A stretch of 18,048 nt of DNA from JANMDR01 sp031376425. GTDB lineage: Bacteria > Pseudomonadota > Gammaproteobacteria > Burkholderiales > Usitatibacteraceae. Shown one piece after another: positions 1 to 7,487 of this stretch. The stretch spans positions 1 to 18,048 of the forward strand of contig JANMDR010000108.1 of assembly GCA_031376425.1 (NCBI GenBank), given 5' to 3'. Each line of letters begins with the position of its first letter. Position 1 is the stretch's first letter. Below the pieces are notes generated by a model. The model saw nothing but the letters and a program-made list of their open reading frames with translations. It had not been told where the DNA came from and made no database searches. The translations under genes were made by a program, and so were the position numbers.

Positions 1-1
1 G

Positions 2-133
2 TCGCTACCGCTGGAATCGCCAATGCTGCCCGACGAAACAGTGCAAACAAGCCCAGATGGGTTCATAGCATCAACACCCACTGCGGATTCAGCAGATGCA
101 CCAGTAATTGAAGAGGATAAAAAATCATGGTAG
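2..133 (+). CDS. scpB: 3' end of probable scpB (SMC-Scp complex subunit)
   Basis: An open frame enters from the left edge and stops at TAG 131-133, giving about 43 residues rich in Pro, Ser, Asp, Glu and Thr and ending in EEDKKSW. No domain is visible: this is only an acidic, probably disordered tail. I infer ScpB, the kleisin-associated subunit of the SMC chromosome-condensation complex, because scpB commonly lies directly before rluB in Burkholderiales and ScpB proteins there often end in variable acidic tails. The stop codon overlaps the rluB start by 7 bases (ATGGTAG, 127-133), which implies co-transcription and possible translational coupling. The sequence alone does not prove the identity; any protein with an acidic tail would look the same. 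Confidence 0.45.
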   Translation, partial: SLPLESPMLPDETVQTSPDGFIASTPTADSADAPVIEEDKKSW

Positions 134-3100
134 TTCGTCGCTCAGTAATTCTAAAACCTGCCCGTGGCTATGTAGATGGCAAATACATCGGTGAAGTACG
201 AGAATCTATTTCAGGTGTAGACGATACCAAACGACGCGGCAATAAAAACGGCAACACCACCAAGCGAACAGGTAAGCGTGGCGCAGGACCTGCAGGCGGA
301 CGTCGAACCAGCGCAGGTGGCAATGCGAATACTGGTAACCGCGCGGATAACTTTGGCAACACAATCGCGCCACCTAAAAACAAACGTAGCGGCGGCCGTA
401 CCAGTGCTGGCGGAGCGGGCGGAGGAGGCGGAAGGCGCGAACCCAATGGACGTCAAGCTGACGGTAATATACTCACCCAACCACTTGATCCTCGTGCTGA
501 TAACAATACTAATAATCGCCACCGTAATACAGATAATGCTGGTAACTCTGATAGTCGTCGCCCTCGCAACGGCAAACCGCAAGGACGCCGCCCTGATAAT
601 CGCGGTAGCAACCGTGGCCCGAGACCTGAGCGTAATGCTGGCAACAATACCAATCTTGAAAATAGTGGCAGCGCTGAAACTAGCGGCGCTATTGTTGACG
701 GTAATGCGGGTGTAGCGCCAGCAATGGACGGACAAGACCGGCAGCGGAACAATCGCGGCCGAAATAATAATCCGCGCCGCGGCCCGCGCCAAGATCGCGG
801 ACCGCGCCCTGCGCGAGACGCCAATAGTAATAACGGCAATAATGGCGAAGGTATTTCACCTGCTTTTAATACGGGTGATTCTGCCGTAGCTCCCCCCATT
901 GATCCCGCAACGGGTGAAGCTCGGCCTCCACGTGAACCTAGAGACCCAAGAGAACCGCGAGGTCTTCGGCGCGGTCGCACACGTACCCAAAGCACGCGCG
1001 GCGGGCCTCGCGTACCCCGTGAAAACGGCGAACCGGGTAACATTGATGCTAACCCCAGCCAAGGCAATGATCGTCCGCCCCGCCTTAACTCTGACGGCAC
1101 CCCACGCCTAGATCGTCCTGATGGTGGTAATCGCGGTAGCAACAATCGTCGTGGCCGCAATCCTCGCCACGGACGCAACGACCGTAGTGGTCAAAATCGC
1201 AACCAAGTACCTCGCGAGGCGCAAGACGTACAAATTGAAGAACGTTTTTTTGCTCCACAGATCAAATTAGCCGTGGGTGTTGACGGTGAAGCGATTATAA
1301 ATAGTGACGGCAACCACGTACGCGCTAAAAATCGCCAACCTCCTGCTAATAACAATGCCCGCAAAAATCGCGGGGGTAAAAAGACACCATTCCGCCAAGC
1401 CTCACCGCGCAGCCCTGTCGGACCAATTGATGAAGACAATATTGGCAATATGATTGGTGGTCCGTCCAATCGTGGCAACCGCTTTGCTACGCCATCGGAA
1501 ATTGCCGATCAACGTCGTCAAACCGAAGAAGCAAAGTCAGGCCAATTCGCCGAGGCATTAGCCACCAAACAAGTGATCAAGCGTGAACGTTTGCATAAAA
1601 TTATGGCGCAGTCTGGCCTAGGCTCACGTCGCGATATGGAACTCATGATTACCGCTGGTCGCATCATGGTCAACGGCATTGTTGCTGGCGCAGGTACGCA
1701 GGTATCTGAAGGCGACGTGGTCATGGTTGACCAACGCCCAATTCGTTTGCGCTTCACGGCCGAAATTCCACGCGTGATGCTGTATCACAAACCCGATGGC
1801 GAAATTGTGACCACCAATGATCCGGGTAATCGCATTACCGTATTCGATAATTTGCCGCGTGTTGAAAGCGGTAAATGGATTGCTATTGGCAGGCTCGATA
1901 TCAGCACATCTGGTCTACTTATTTTCACCACCAATGGTGAGCTAGCAAACCGTATGATGCACCCACGCTTTGAAGTAGAGCGCGAATATGCTGTGCGTAT
2001 CCTGGGCGAACTCACCCAAGAACAAACCCAAACCCTGCTTGATGGCGTACGTATTGACGATGCCGCCATCGCTGCAGCCCGTGCCCGTGCCGGATTACCC
2101 GCTTACGACGCAGAAGATGCTGATGATCTAGATGAAAATAGCGAGCACGAAAAAGACAGCTTATCTGCCGCAGACCGCCCCGCCAGATTCGACTCCATTG
2201 AAGCTCGCGGCGGTGACGGCGCTAACCATTGGTATCAAGTTGTGATTAAAGAAGGCCGCAATCGCGAAGTGCGGAAAATGTTTGAATCGCAAGGCTTAAT
2301 CGTCTCGCGCCTATTACGCACACGCTTCGGCAAAATCGAACTGCCGCCAAGATTAGGTCGCGGCAAAATGGTTGAGTTAGAAGCTGGCCAAGTAAAAGCA
2401 CTGCTCAACTGGGCTGGCGTGAAAATTGAAGGTGTAACTGATGGTGTGAGCAACAATAAGGGTCGTGAACGTACGCCACGCGAAGGTGCGCAGCCTCGCC
2501 AAACTCGTGAATCTCGTGATGTACGTGAACCACAGACAGCAAAACCGCAGCGCGATGAGGTACAAACAAATCAGACACAGACAAATCAGGCAGCCGAGGC
2601 TAGACCAGCTAAACCCCCGCGTCCGCCACGGCAGGCCAATGCCCAGAGAGTGCAACACCGTACCGATGACGGTGATGGGATCATGCAGTTAGACGAACCA
2701 ACACCAACATTATCACCAATGGATGCGGACTTCTCAAACGATTTTGAAGTGCCCACCTCAATGCCCACAACCCTGCAAATGCAGCCTGCCGCTAAGAAAC
2801 CCAGAAGCCCTAGAACAAAGGCGGGACCGACATTAGCGACGACAGATGTGACGCCCAGCGATGAGATAGAACCTGAGGGCAAGATCGCCAAAACTACCAA
2901 AGCTGCCAAAGCCACTGAAGCTACTGACACCAGCGCAACAAGTGTCAAACCAAAAGCCACCAAGCGGGCACCACGCGCTACGGCAAAAAACAATGTAGCA
3001 AGCGAAGCACCAACAACGGCATCAGAAACTAGCGCAGACACACCAGAAATTGCTGAAACAAAGCCTGTCGCAAAACGCACGCGCGCACCTGTAAAACCTA

Positions 3101-3231
3101 AAACGGTGGCAGCACCACGCGCGAAAAAAGCTGAAGCAGAAACCGCAGAAGCCAATGGGAACGTTATCCCCGCCAGCGTTAATGTGCCACCCGCAATTGA
3201 TCATCTTGATGATGACATAGGCAATCGCTAG
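127..3231 (+). CDS. rluB: 23S rRNA pseudouridine synthase RluB with very long disordered tails
   Basis: Family RsuA/RluB pseudouridine synthase; RluB converts U2605 (E. coli numbering) of 23S rRNA to pseudouridine during large-subunit assembly. The core is residues about 486-765 of 1034. An S4 RNA-binding domain starts at RERLHKIMAQSGLGSRR (486 on). The catalytic domain follows, with the signature GRLDISTSGLLIFTTNGEL and the expected catalytic aspartate at D591, then HWYQVVIKEGRNREVRKMF and SRLLRTRFGKIELPPRL. Residues 1-485 are Arg/Asn/Gly/Pro-rich low complexity with many RG, RN and PRE/PRD units. Residues from about 770 are a different low-complexity tail rich in Ala, Lys, Pro and Thr, like histone H1-type tails. 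An acidic stretch of about 37 residues (about 646-682) interrupts the catalytic domain before PARFDSIE. The start is supported by GAAGAGG at 110-116, 10 bases upstream, and by the overlap with the preceding stop. Typical family members have 250-600 residues, so this one is exceptional. Core function is secure; the roles of the tails are unknown. Confidence 0.93.
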   Translation: MVVRRSVILKPARGYVDGKYIGEVRESISGVDDTKRRGNKNGNTTKRTGKRGAGPAGGRRTSAGGNANTGNRADNFGNTIAPPKNKRSGGRTSAGGAGGGGGRREPNGRQADGNILTQPLDPRADNNTNNRHRNTDNAGNSDSRRPRNGKPQGRRPDNRGSNRGPRPERNAGNNTNLENSGSAETSGAIVDGNAGVAPAMDGQDRQRNNRGRNNNPRRGPRQDRGPRPARDANSNNGNNGEGISPAFNTGDSAVAPPIDPATGEARPPREPRDPREPRGLRRGRTRTQSTRGGPRVPRENGEPGNIDANPSQGNDRPPRLNSDGTPRLDRPDGGNRGSNNRRGRNPRHGRNDRSGQNRNQVPREAQDVQIEERFFAPQIKLAVGVDGEAIINSDGNHVRAKNRQPPANNNARKNRGGKKTPFRQASPRSPVGPIDEDNIGNMIGGPSNRGNRFATPSEIADQRRQTEEAKSGQFAEALATKQVIKRERLHKIMAQSGLGSRRDMELMITAGRIMVNGIVAGAGTQVSEGDVVMVDQRPIRLRFTAEIPRVMLYHKPDGEIVTTNDPGNRITVFDNLPRVESGKWIAIGRLDISTSGLLIFTTNGELANRMMHPRFEVEREYAVRILGELTQEQTQTLLDGVRIDDAAIAAARARAGLPAYDAEDADDLDENSEHEKDSLSAADRPARFDSIEARGGDGANHWYQVVIKEGRNREVRKMFESQGLIVSRLLRTRFGKIELPPRLGRGKMVELEAGQVKALLNWAGVKIEGVTDGVSNNKGRERTPREGAQPRQTRESRDVREPQTAKPQRDEVQTNQTQTNQAAEARPAKPPRPPRQANAQRVQHRTDDGDGIMQLDEPTPTLSPMDADFSNDFEVPTSMPTTLQMQPAAKKPRSPRTKAGPTLATTDVTPSDEIEPEGKIAKTTKAAKATEATDTSATSVKPKATKRAPRATAKNNVASEAPTTASETSADTPEIAETKPVAKRTRAPVKPKTVAAPRAKKAEAETAEANGNVIPASVNVPPAIDHLDDDIGNR

Positions 3232-3248
3232 CGTTTGATTTAACTACT

Positions 3249-3295
3249 AAAAAAGCCTGAAGAAGCTTTATTTTATTGCTTCTTCGGGCTTTTTT
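3249..3295 (+). terminator. Rho-independent terminator after rluB
   Basis: A 12-bp stem, GCCTGAAGAAGC (3255-3266) with GCTTCTTCGGGC (3278-3289), has a single G-T wobble and an 11-base AT loop. It is followed by a T run (to 3295) and preceded by an A run (3249-3254), so it could also act on the opposite strand. It begins 17 bases after the rluB stop. It ends the scpB-rluB unit, so the gene at 3426 probably has its own promoter in 3296-3425. I could not identify convincing -35/-10 boxes there. Confidence 0.93.
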
Positions 3296-3425
3296 CATTA
3301 GCAATCGCGCCCGCAATATAGTTAACGTGACGCCATGCAATCGGTAACTAAATCGGCGTAATTGGGCAAATTAACATAAGCTGCTCGTATCGCATCATCG
3401 GTTTTTTAAAAATAGGTACTTATCT

Positions 3426-4853
3426 ATGATTGCAATGACTCATGTCGTAAATACCTTTCCATCGGCGAAAGTACTTTCTAAATCCGGCGGCTTGCCTGTC
3501 GAAGTTTCGCTCATTGCCCAGTTGGGCTTGGGCTCAGGTAATCATTTATTTGAAAGCGTGGTAGCGCGACAAAAGGCGCATGCGGCGTTTGTTGACGAAC
3601 TTGATGAGCCTTCGGCAAAGTTAGCAGGAACCTATTTTGAGCGCGGCGATGCTACTTCGCTTTATTCATTCATTGTTGGCGCCAAAGGTCATCCTTTTCA
3701 CCGCCATGCGGGACACCGCGTATTCACTGCCGTTTCAGGCAGTGGCGGTGCGCAGCTCCGATTTTCGAGTGCTTCGCCAGTACAAATTGAAGCTGACCCG
3801 CAAAGTTTTTTTGATGCATTGCAATACATCAATATCCCACCTGACTGCCTGTTTACAGTACGTTTCGGTGGCGATACCTGGCATCAGTTCGCCCCAGCGC
3901 AGCCTAACTCCAACCACCCAGCATTTTTTGCGCTCTCCTGCCACACTAATGAATTAGGTGGCAATCTGACACCCGCATTACGTGGTAAGGTCATTGCTAA
4001 CGAAGCTGACATCCCTTCTCTTACCGAATTGCTACCTGCAAGCGTGAGTAAGCGCTTGCAGCGCGGTTCGTTTGACGCATCCAAAATTGCAACGACCTCA
4101 TTGTCGCTGGATGCACCTGCAGGCAGCGTGCAAAGCGCGATGTGCCTCACCACCCGCAGCACTGCAGGCATATTACGTGGTGCATGGAGCAAATGGCGCG
4201 GATCGACTGGCTTCACAACCGATACGGGGGTGAATATGGTCGTCACCGCATTAAAAGCGGCACCGGTAGATTCGCTACTTCAGCAGCAATTTGAAGGTGA
4301 AAAATATCATCACGACGATACGTTTTGCTTGATATTGGATGACGCTGATGCCACTAAAAAATCAGCCACAACACTACTTGCGGCAGCATTAGATGGATTT
4401 TTAGAAAACTCACCGCCAAACGTAAGGCGCATGATGGCTTTCCGTAATGTCTTAGTAAAACCAGTGGGCTTACGTACGTCCCCCCTTGGCTGCCCGGTGT
4501 CATCACTACTTTCGCCAAAGCGCGATAACTTATTTGCGCATCGCTTCCCGGTGCTCTCGCAAAGCTGCGATGCAGAAAACACCCATGCGCAAGTTATTCT
4601 TGGCGCTGACGATAAGCATTTAAAATTTCGTTCGTGCGTGAGCGTTAAAGTTCTCAATGCTCGACAAGTGGAATACACCCTCGGCACACGCGTGCAATGC
4701 ACTAATTTATTCGGTCGCTTTTACATGGCCGCTATAGATCAGGTGCACCGCCGCTATATAACCCCAGCAATGTTACGCATGGCTGTTGAATATGCAACTA
4801 GCCGCGCTAGTGCCCATGAGCAAATAACTGCCGCCGCACTACCCACAAATTAA
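3426..4853 (+). CDS. Cupin-like / DUF2867-like fusion protein, function unknown
   Basis: A 475-residue protein. Residues about 65-175 look like a single cupin beta-barrel: the first motif has clustered histidines HPFHRHAGHR (H89, H92, H94, H97) and the second is GGDTWHQF (H153), so metal binding is plausible. The C-terminal part (about 225-465) resembles DUF2867, with MMAFRNVLVKPVGL (336 on), FPVLSQS, VILGADDKHLKFR (G393-R402) and a closing segment FGRFYMAAIDQVHRRYI. DUF2867 is otherwise known alone or at the C-terminus of SDR oxidoreductases. No signal peptide or membrane segment is seen. The start has AGG at 3414-3416, 9 bases upstream; an alternative ATG is at 3435. It stands alone between the rluB terminator and a convergent operon, so context gives no clue to substrate. 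Domain assignments are from motif memory; the cupin half is the less certain. Confidence 0.7.
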   Translation: MIAMTHVVNTFPSAKVLSKSGGLPVEVSLIAQLGLGSGNHLFESVVARQKAHAAFVDELDEPSAKLAGTYFERGDATSLYSFIVGAKGHPFHRHAGHRVFTAVSGSGGAQLRFSSASPVQIEADPQSFFDALQYINIPPDCLFTVRFGGDTWHQFAPAQPNSNHPAFFALSCHTNELGGNLTPALRGKVIANEADIPSLTELLPASVSKRLQRGSFDASKIATTSLSLDAPAGSVQSAMCLTTRSTAGILRGAWSKWRGSTGFTTDTGVNMVVTALKAAPVDSLLQQQFEGEKYHHDDTFCLILDDADATKKSATTLLAAALDGFLENSPPNVRRMMAFRNVLVKPVGLRTSPLGCPVSSLLSPKRDNLFAHRFPVLSQSCDAENTHAQVILGADDKHLKFRSCVSVKVLNARQVEYTLGTRVQCTNLFGRFYMAAIDQVHRRYITPAMLRMAVEYATSRASAHEQITAAALPTN

Positions 4854-4902
4854 GATGTGGGTGCCCTCTCTACCGCAATAGCCAAATCAATTTGATGTGG
4901 CT
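4841..4902. terminator. Hairpins between convergent genes (possible weak bidirectional terminator)
   Basis: Two hairpins lie between the convergent ends of the cupin/DUF2867 gene and prmB. ACCCACA (4841-4847) pairs perfectly with TGTGGGT (4856-4862) across the TAA stop at 4851-4853. A second, AGCCAAATCA (4880-4889) with TGATGTGGCT (4893-4902), has one A-G mismatch and a 3-base loop; it lies just after the prmB stop on the minus strand. Neither is followed by a good T run on either strand, so a canonical intrinsic terminator is not shown. Position in a 52-base convergent gap makes a transcript-end role plausible. Confidence 0.35.
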
Positions 4903-4905
4903 GAT

Positions 4906-5955
4906 TTACCCTAACAGTTGCTCCCGCGAAATAATAAACACCACCCCATCCCCCGCACTTGTTTCAGGCCATGTTAATGGCAGGTCGGGGAATGCGGCCT
5001 CGACATTTTCACGATTAAAACCCACTTCTACCACCAGCAAACCATTTTTGTTTAAGTGCTGCGGTGCATCGCGCAACAGTTGACGTACATGGTCTAGACC
5101 ATCCTCACCACTCGCAAGTGCCATTTGCGGCTCGGCCAAATACTCAGGTGGTAATGCCGCCATCGATTCGGCAGTGACGTAGGGGGGGTTAGAAATGATT
5201 AAATCGAATTTAGCAACACTGCGCATGGCGTGCATTACATGGGTGGTCGCGTTGCTGGCATTGCCGACACTGCCTACGCTACCCAAAGCAAATGGCGCTA
5301 ATAAATCACCTTTATGTAGCGTTATCTGCTCACTCAAATTATAGTTTTCCACATTGAGCGTCGCCACGGCTAGCGCGTCTTCAGATAAATCTACCGCAGC
5401 CACTTGCGCATGCGGAAAGTACAGCGCCGCCAAAATTGCTAAACAACCTGAACCTGTGCACACATCACAAATACTGAGCACATTCTCAGGATCAGCAATC
5501 CAAGGTGCCAACGCGTCCGGCAACATTTCGGCGATAAAGGAACGCGGCACAATGACTCTATCATCCACGATAAAACGATGCTCGCCCAGATAGGCTTCCC
5601 CCGTTAAATACGCAGCCGGGATACGTTCTTTAACACGACGTTCCAATACCTTAATTACATTCACCCGTTCAGTGTCAGTCAAGCTGGAATCCATAAATGG
5701 TTCCAAAGTATCAATAGGCAAATGCAGAGTACGCAGCACCAAATAGGCTGCTTCGTCATAAGCGCTTTGACTACCATGACCAAAAAATAACTGCGCCTCA
5801 TTAAAACGCGAAACCGCGAAACGAATCATGTCACGGACAGTGAGCAGAACCTCGTACGCTTCTTCGAAGTAATCTGCTGGTGTGCCGTCATCAGCGTGGT
5901 CATGGTCATGATGGTGATCGTGCGTGCTAGACAAATGCTGCTCTTTATTGGACAT
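4906..5955 (-). CDS. prmB: Ribosomal protein L3 N5-glutamine methyltransferase PrmB
   Basis: SAM-dependent methyltransferase of the HemK family that methylates a glutamine side chain of ribosomal protein L3 during 50S assembly. It has 349 residues. The SAM-binding glycine loop is in VCTGSGCLA (G168-S169-G170). The glutamine-methyltransferase signature NPPY is at 256-259, within LIISNPPYVTAESM. The segment IPAAYLTGEAYLGEHRF and the N-terminal helical part fit PrmB rather than PrmC, as does the long N-terminal domain. The first 25 residues are unusual: a His/Asp-rich run (HDHHHDHDHADDG, about 12-24) precedes the usual family start, making the protein about 40 residues longer than the E. coli enzyme. 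It is the last gene of the six-gene minus operon, 40 bases after dapE. Assignment is secure; PrmC is the alternative but fits less well. Confidence 0.9.
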   Translation of the reverse strand: MSNKEQHLSSTHDHHHDHDHADDGTPADYFEEAYEVLLTVRDMIRFAVSRFNEAQLFFGHGSQSAYDEAAYLVLRTLHLPIDTLEPFMDSSLTDTERVNVIKVLERRVKERIPAAYLTGEAYLGEHRFIVDDRVIVPRSFIAEMLPDALAPWIADPENVLSICDVCTGSGCLAILAALYFPHAQVAAVDLSEDALAVATLNVENYNLSEQITLHKGDLLAPFALGSVGSVGNASNATTHVMHAMRSVAKFDLIISNPPYVTAESMAALPPEYLAEPQMALASGEDGLDHVRQLLRDAPQHLNKNGLLVVEVGFNRENVEAAFPDLPLTWPETSAGDGVVFIISREQLLG

Positions 5956-5995
5956 CGCTTACACCCTTTTTTCTAAAGCTAAATATTAGTTACTA

Positions 5996-7153
5996 CTATG
6001 CCAATAACAACGCTAGCGTGCGATAGTAAATATCCGAAAGCCGCGCCAAATCAGCCACTAGCGCATGCTCATCAAGTTTATGAATACTCTCATTGACCAA
6101 GCCAAACTCGGCAACTTGATCACAAATTTCAGCCATAAAACGGCCGTCCGACGTACCGCCGGTGGTAGAAATTTCCGCTGTTGTTCCCGTAACTTCTTTA
6201 CCAGCAGCGCGCATCGCGTTAACCAATGCGCCCTCTTTGGTAAGAAAAGGATTACCACCCAAGGTCCAGAAAATATCGAACTCTAAGGCGTGCTTTTGCA
6301 ATATATTCTCAACACTTGCCGTCAATGATTGCTGCGTATGTTCGGTAGAAAAGCGAAAATTAAAATACACTTCCGCCGTTCCTGGAATAACGTTGTAAGC
6401 CCCCGTGCCGCTGTGCATATTAGATATTTGAAACGAGGTAGCCGGAAAATAAGCGTTACCCCTATCCCATTCCGTGGTGGTAAGCTCAGCAAGCGCTGGC
6501 AGCGCCGCATGAATCGGGTTTTTAGCTAGATGGGGGTACGCAATATGGCCTTGCACGCCTTTTACTATCAGGCGTGCAGACAAGGTGCCGCGACGGCCAT
6601 TTTTAATCATGTCACCCAACACATGAGTGCTGGATGGTTCGCCAACAATGCAATAATCAAACCGCTGACCGCGCTCACGCAATTGCTGCACGACGTAACG
6701 CGTTCCGTGTAGTGCTGGGCCTTCTTCATCACTGGTGATCAGTAAGGCAATGGTGCCCTGATGTTCGGGGTGTGAGGCTACAAAATTTTCGATTGCCACT
6801 ACAAACGCAGCAATGCCAGACTTCATGTCAGCAACGCCACGACCGTACAACTTGCCATCGCGAATCACCGGCACAAAAGGATCGGAACGCCACTTTTCAA
6901 GTGGTCCAGCGGGCACTACATCGGTATGACCTGCAAAGCACAAGGTAGAGCCAGAAGCGCAGCATTTACCTTTACCTGTACCTTTACGTACCGCCAAAAA
7001 ATTACTGGTTTCGTGATGATCGAATATTTCAACTTCAAAGCCAACCGCCTGCAATCTGGTAATCAACAATGGTTGGCAACCTGCATCTTCTGGCGTAATT
7101 GAGCGTTTTTCAATAAGCGCACACGCTAGGGCGAGCGTAGGATTACTTTGCAT
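5996..7153 (-). CDS. dapE: Succinyl-diaminopimelate desuccinylase DapE
   Basis: Zinc metallohydrolase of the M20 family that cleaves N-succinyl-LL-diaminopimelate to LL-diaminopimelate and succinate, a step in lysine and peptidoglycan precursor synthesis. With the start at 7153 it has 385 residues, close to the E. coli enzyme. Visible motifs in order: SITPEDAGCQ (18-27), metal-site GHTDVVP (H76, D78), YGRGVADMKSG, SDEEGPA with the catalytic/metal glutamates, VGEPSS, KNGRRGTLSA, VQGHIAYPHLA, NVIPG, FNFRFSTEHT, TGGTSDGRF and the C-terminal SIHKLDE. All expected zinc ligands are present. A longer reading from 7198 would add 15 residues with no family counterpart, so I chose the internal ATG (MQSNPTLALACALIEK). 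That start overlaps the preceding gene by 11 bases; no strong SD is visible, suggesting coupling. Oddity: KGTGKGKCCASG inserts about 9 residues, with two cysteines, just before the active-site strand. Confidence 0.94.
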   Translation of the reverse strand: MQSNPTLALACALIEKRSITPEDAGCQPLLITRLQAVGFEVEIFDHHETSNFLAVRKGTGKGKCCASGSTLCFAGHTDVVPAGPLEKWRSDPFVPVIRDGKLYGRGVADMKSGIAAFVVAIENFVASHPEHQGTIALLITSDEEGPALHGTRYVVQQLRERGQRFDYCIVGEPSSTHVLGDMIKNGRRGTLSARLIVKGVQGHIAYPHLAKNPIHAALPALAELTTTEWDRGNAYFPATSFQISNMHSGTGAYNVIPGTAEVYFNFRFSTEHTQQSLTASVENILQKHALEFDIFWTLGGNPFLTKEGALVNAMRAAGKEVTGTTAEISTTGGTSDGRFMAEICDQVAEFGLVNESIHKLDEHALVADLARLSDIYYRTLALLLA

Positions 7154-7487
7154 CACGACTACTGTCAAAATGAATGCGGCGCGTGAGCAGCTGCGCATAC
7201 ATCACCCAATCTCCCAGCAGACTGTAGAACGGATATTTGAAGGTTGCGGGGCGGTTATGCTCAAACACAAAATGCCCAAACCATGCAAATCCGTAACCAG
7301 CAATAGGCAAAAGCCATAAAAAACCCCAATAGCGCGTCATCAGTGTAGCCACAATAAGGAGCACCATAATTGTGGTGCCCGCAAAATGCATTGCGCGACA
7401 TGCTGGGTTTTTATGCTCTGACAAATAGAAAGGATAAAAGTCTTTAAACGACTTAAATCGAGTAGCTGTAGGCTCTGACACGTTCAC
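7143..7487 (-). CDS. Short Mpo1-like (DUF962) membrane protein
   Basis: A protein of 114 residues (112 if the second GTG is used) of the Mpo1/DUF962 (YGL010w-like) family. The family pattern is present twice-histidine style: FYPFYLSEHKNPACRAMHFAGT near residues 17-38, two hydrophobic membrane segments (about 40-70), then the second histidine motif FGHFVFEHNRPATF. Yeast Mpo1 is an Fe(II)-dependent dioxygenase that shortens 2-hydroxy fatty acids by one carbon; activity for bacterial short forms is inferred only. The start is GTG: at 7487 it overlaps the upstream stop by 4 bases (GTGA), but GAAGG is better spaced for the GTG two codons later (7481). The gene overlaps dapE by 11 bases. The directly preceding gene is a longer member of the same family, so the two may work together or be an old duplication. 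Confidence 0.8.
   Translation of the reverse strand: MNVSEPTATRFKSFKDFYPFYLSEHKNPACRAMHFAGTTIMVLLIVATLMTRYWGFLWLLPIAGYGFAWFGHFVFEHNRPATFKYPFYSLLGDWVMYAQLLTRRIHFDSSRDAK

Noticed and set aside
211..1178. Long minus-strand open frames opposite the 5' half of rluB
   Set aside because: They are antisense to an Arg/Gly/Asn-rich coding region whose biased codons avoid stops on the other strand. Their translations are low complexity with no domain, no family similarity and no SD.
2586..3155. Minus-strand frame of 189 codons opposite the 3' part of rluB
   Set aside because: It is an Ala/Val/Ser-rich mirror of the Ala/Lys/Thr tail and contains no recognisable motif, so I treat it as a shadow.
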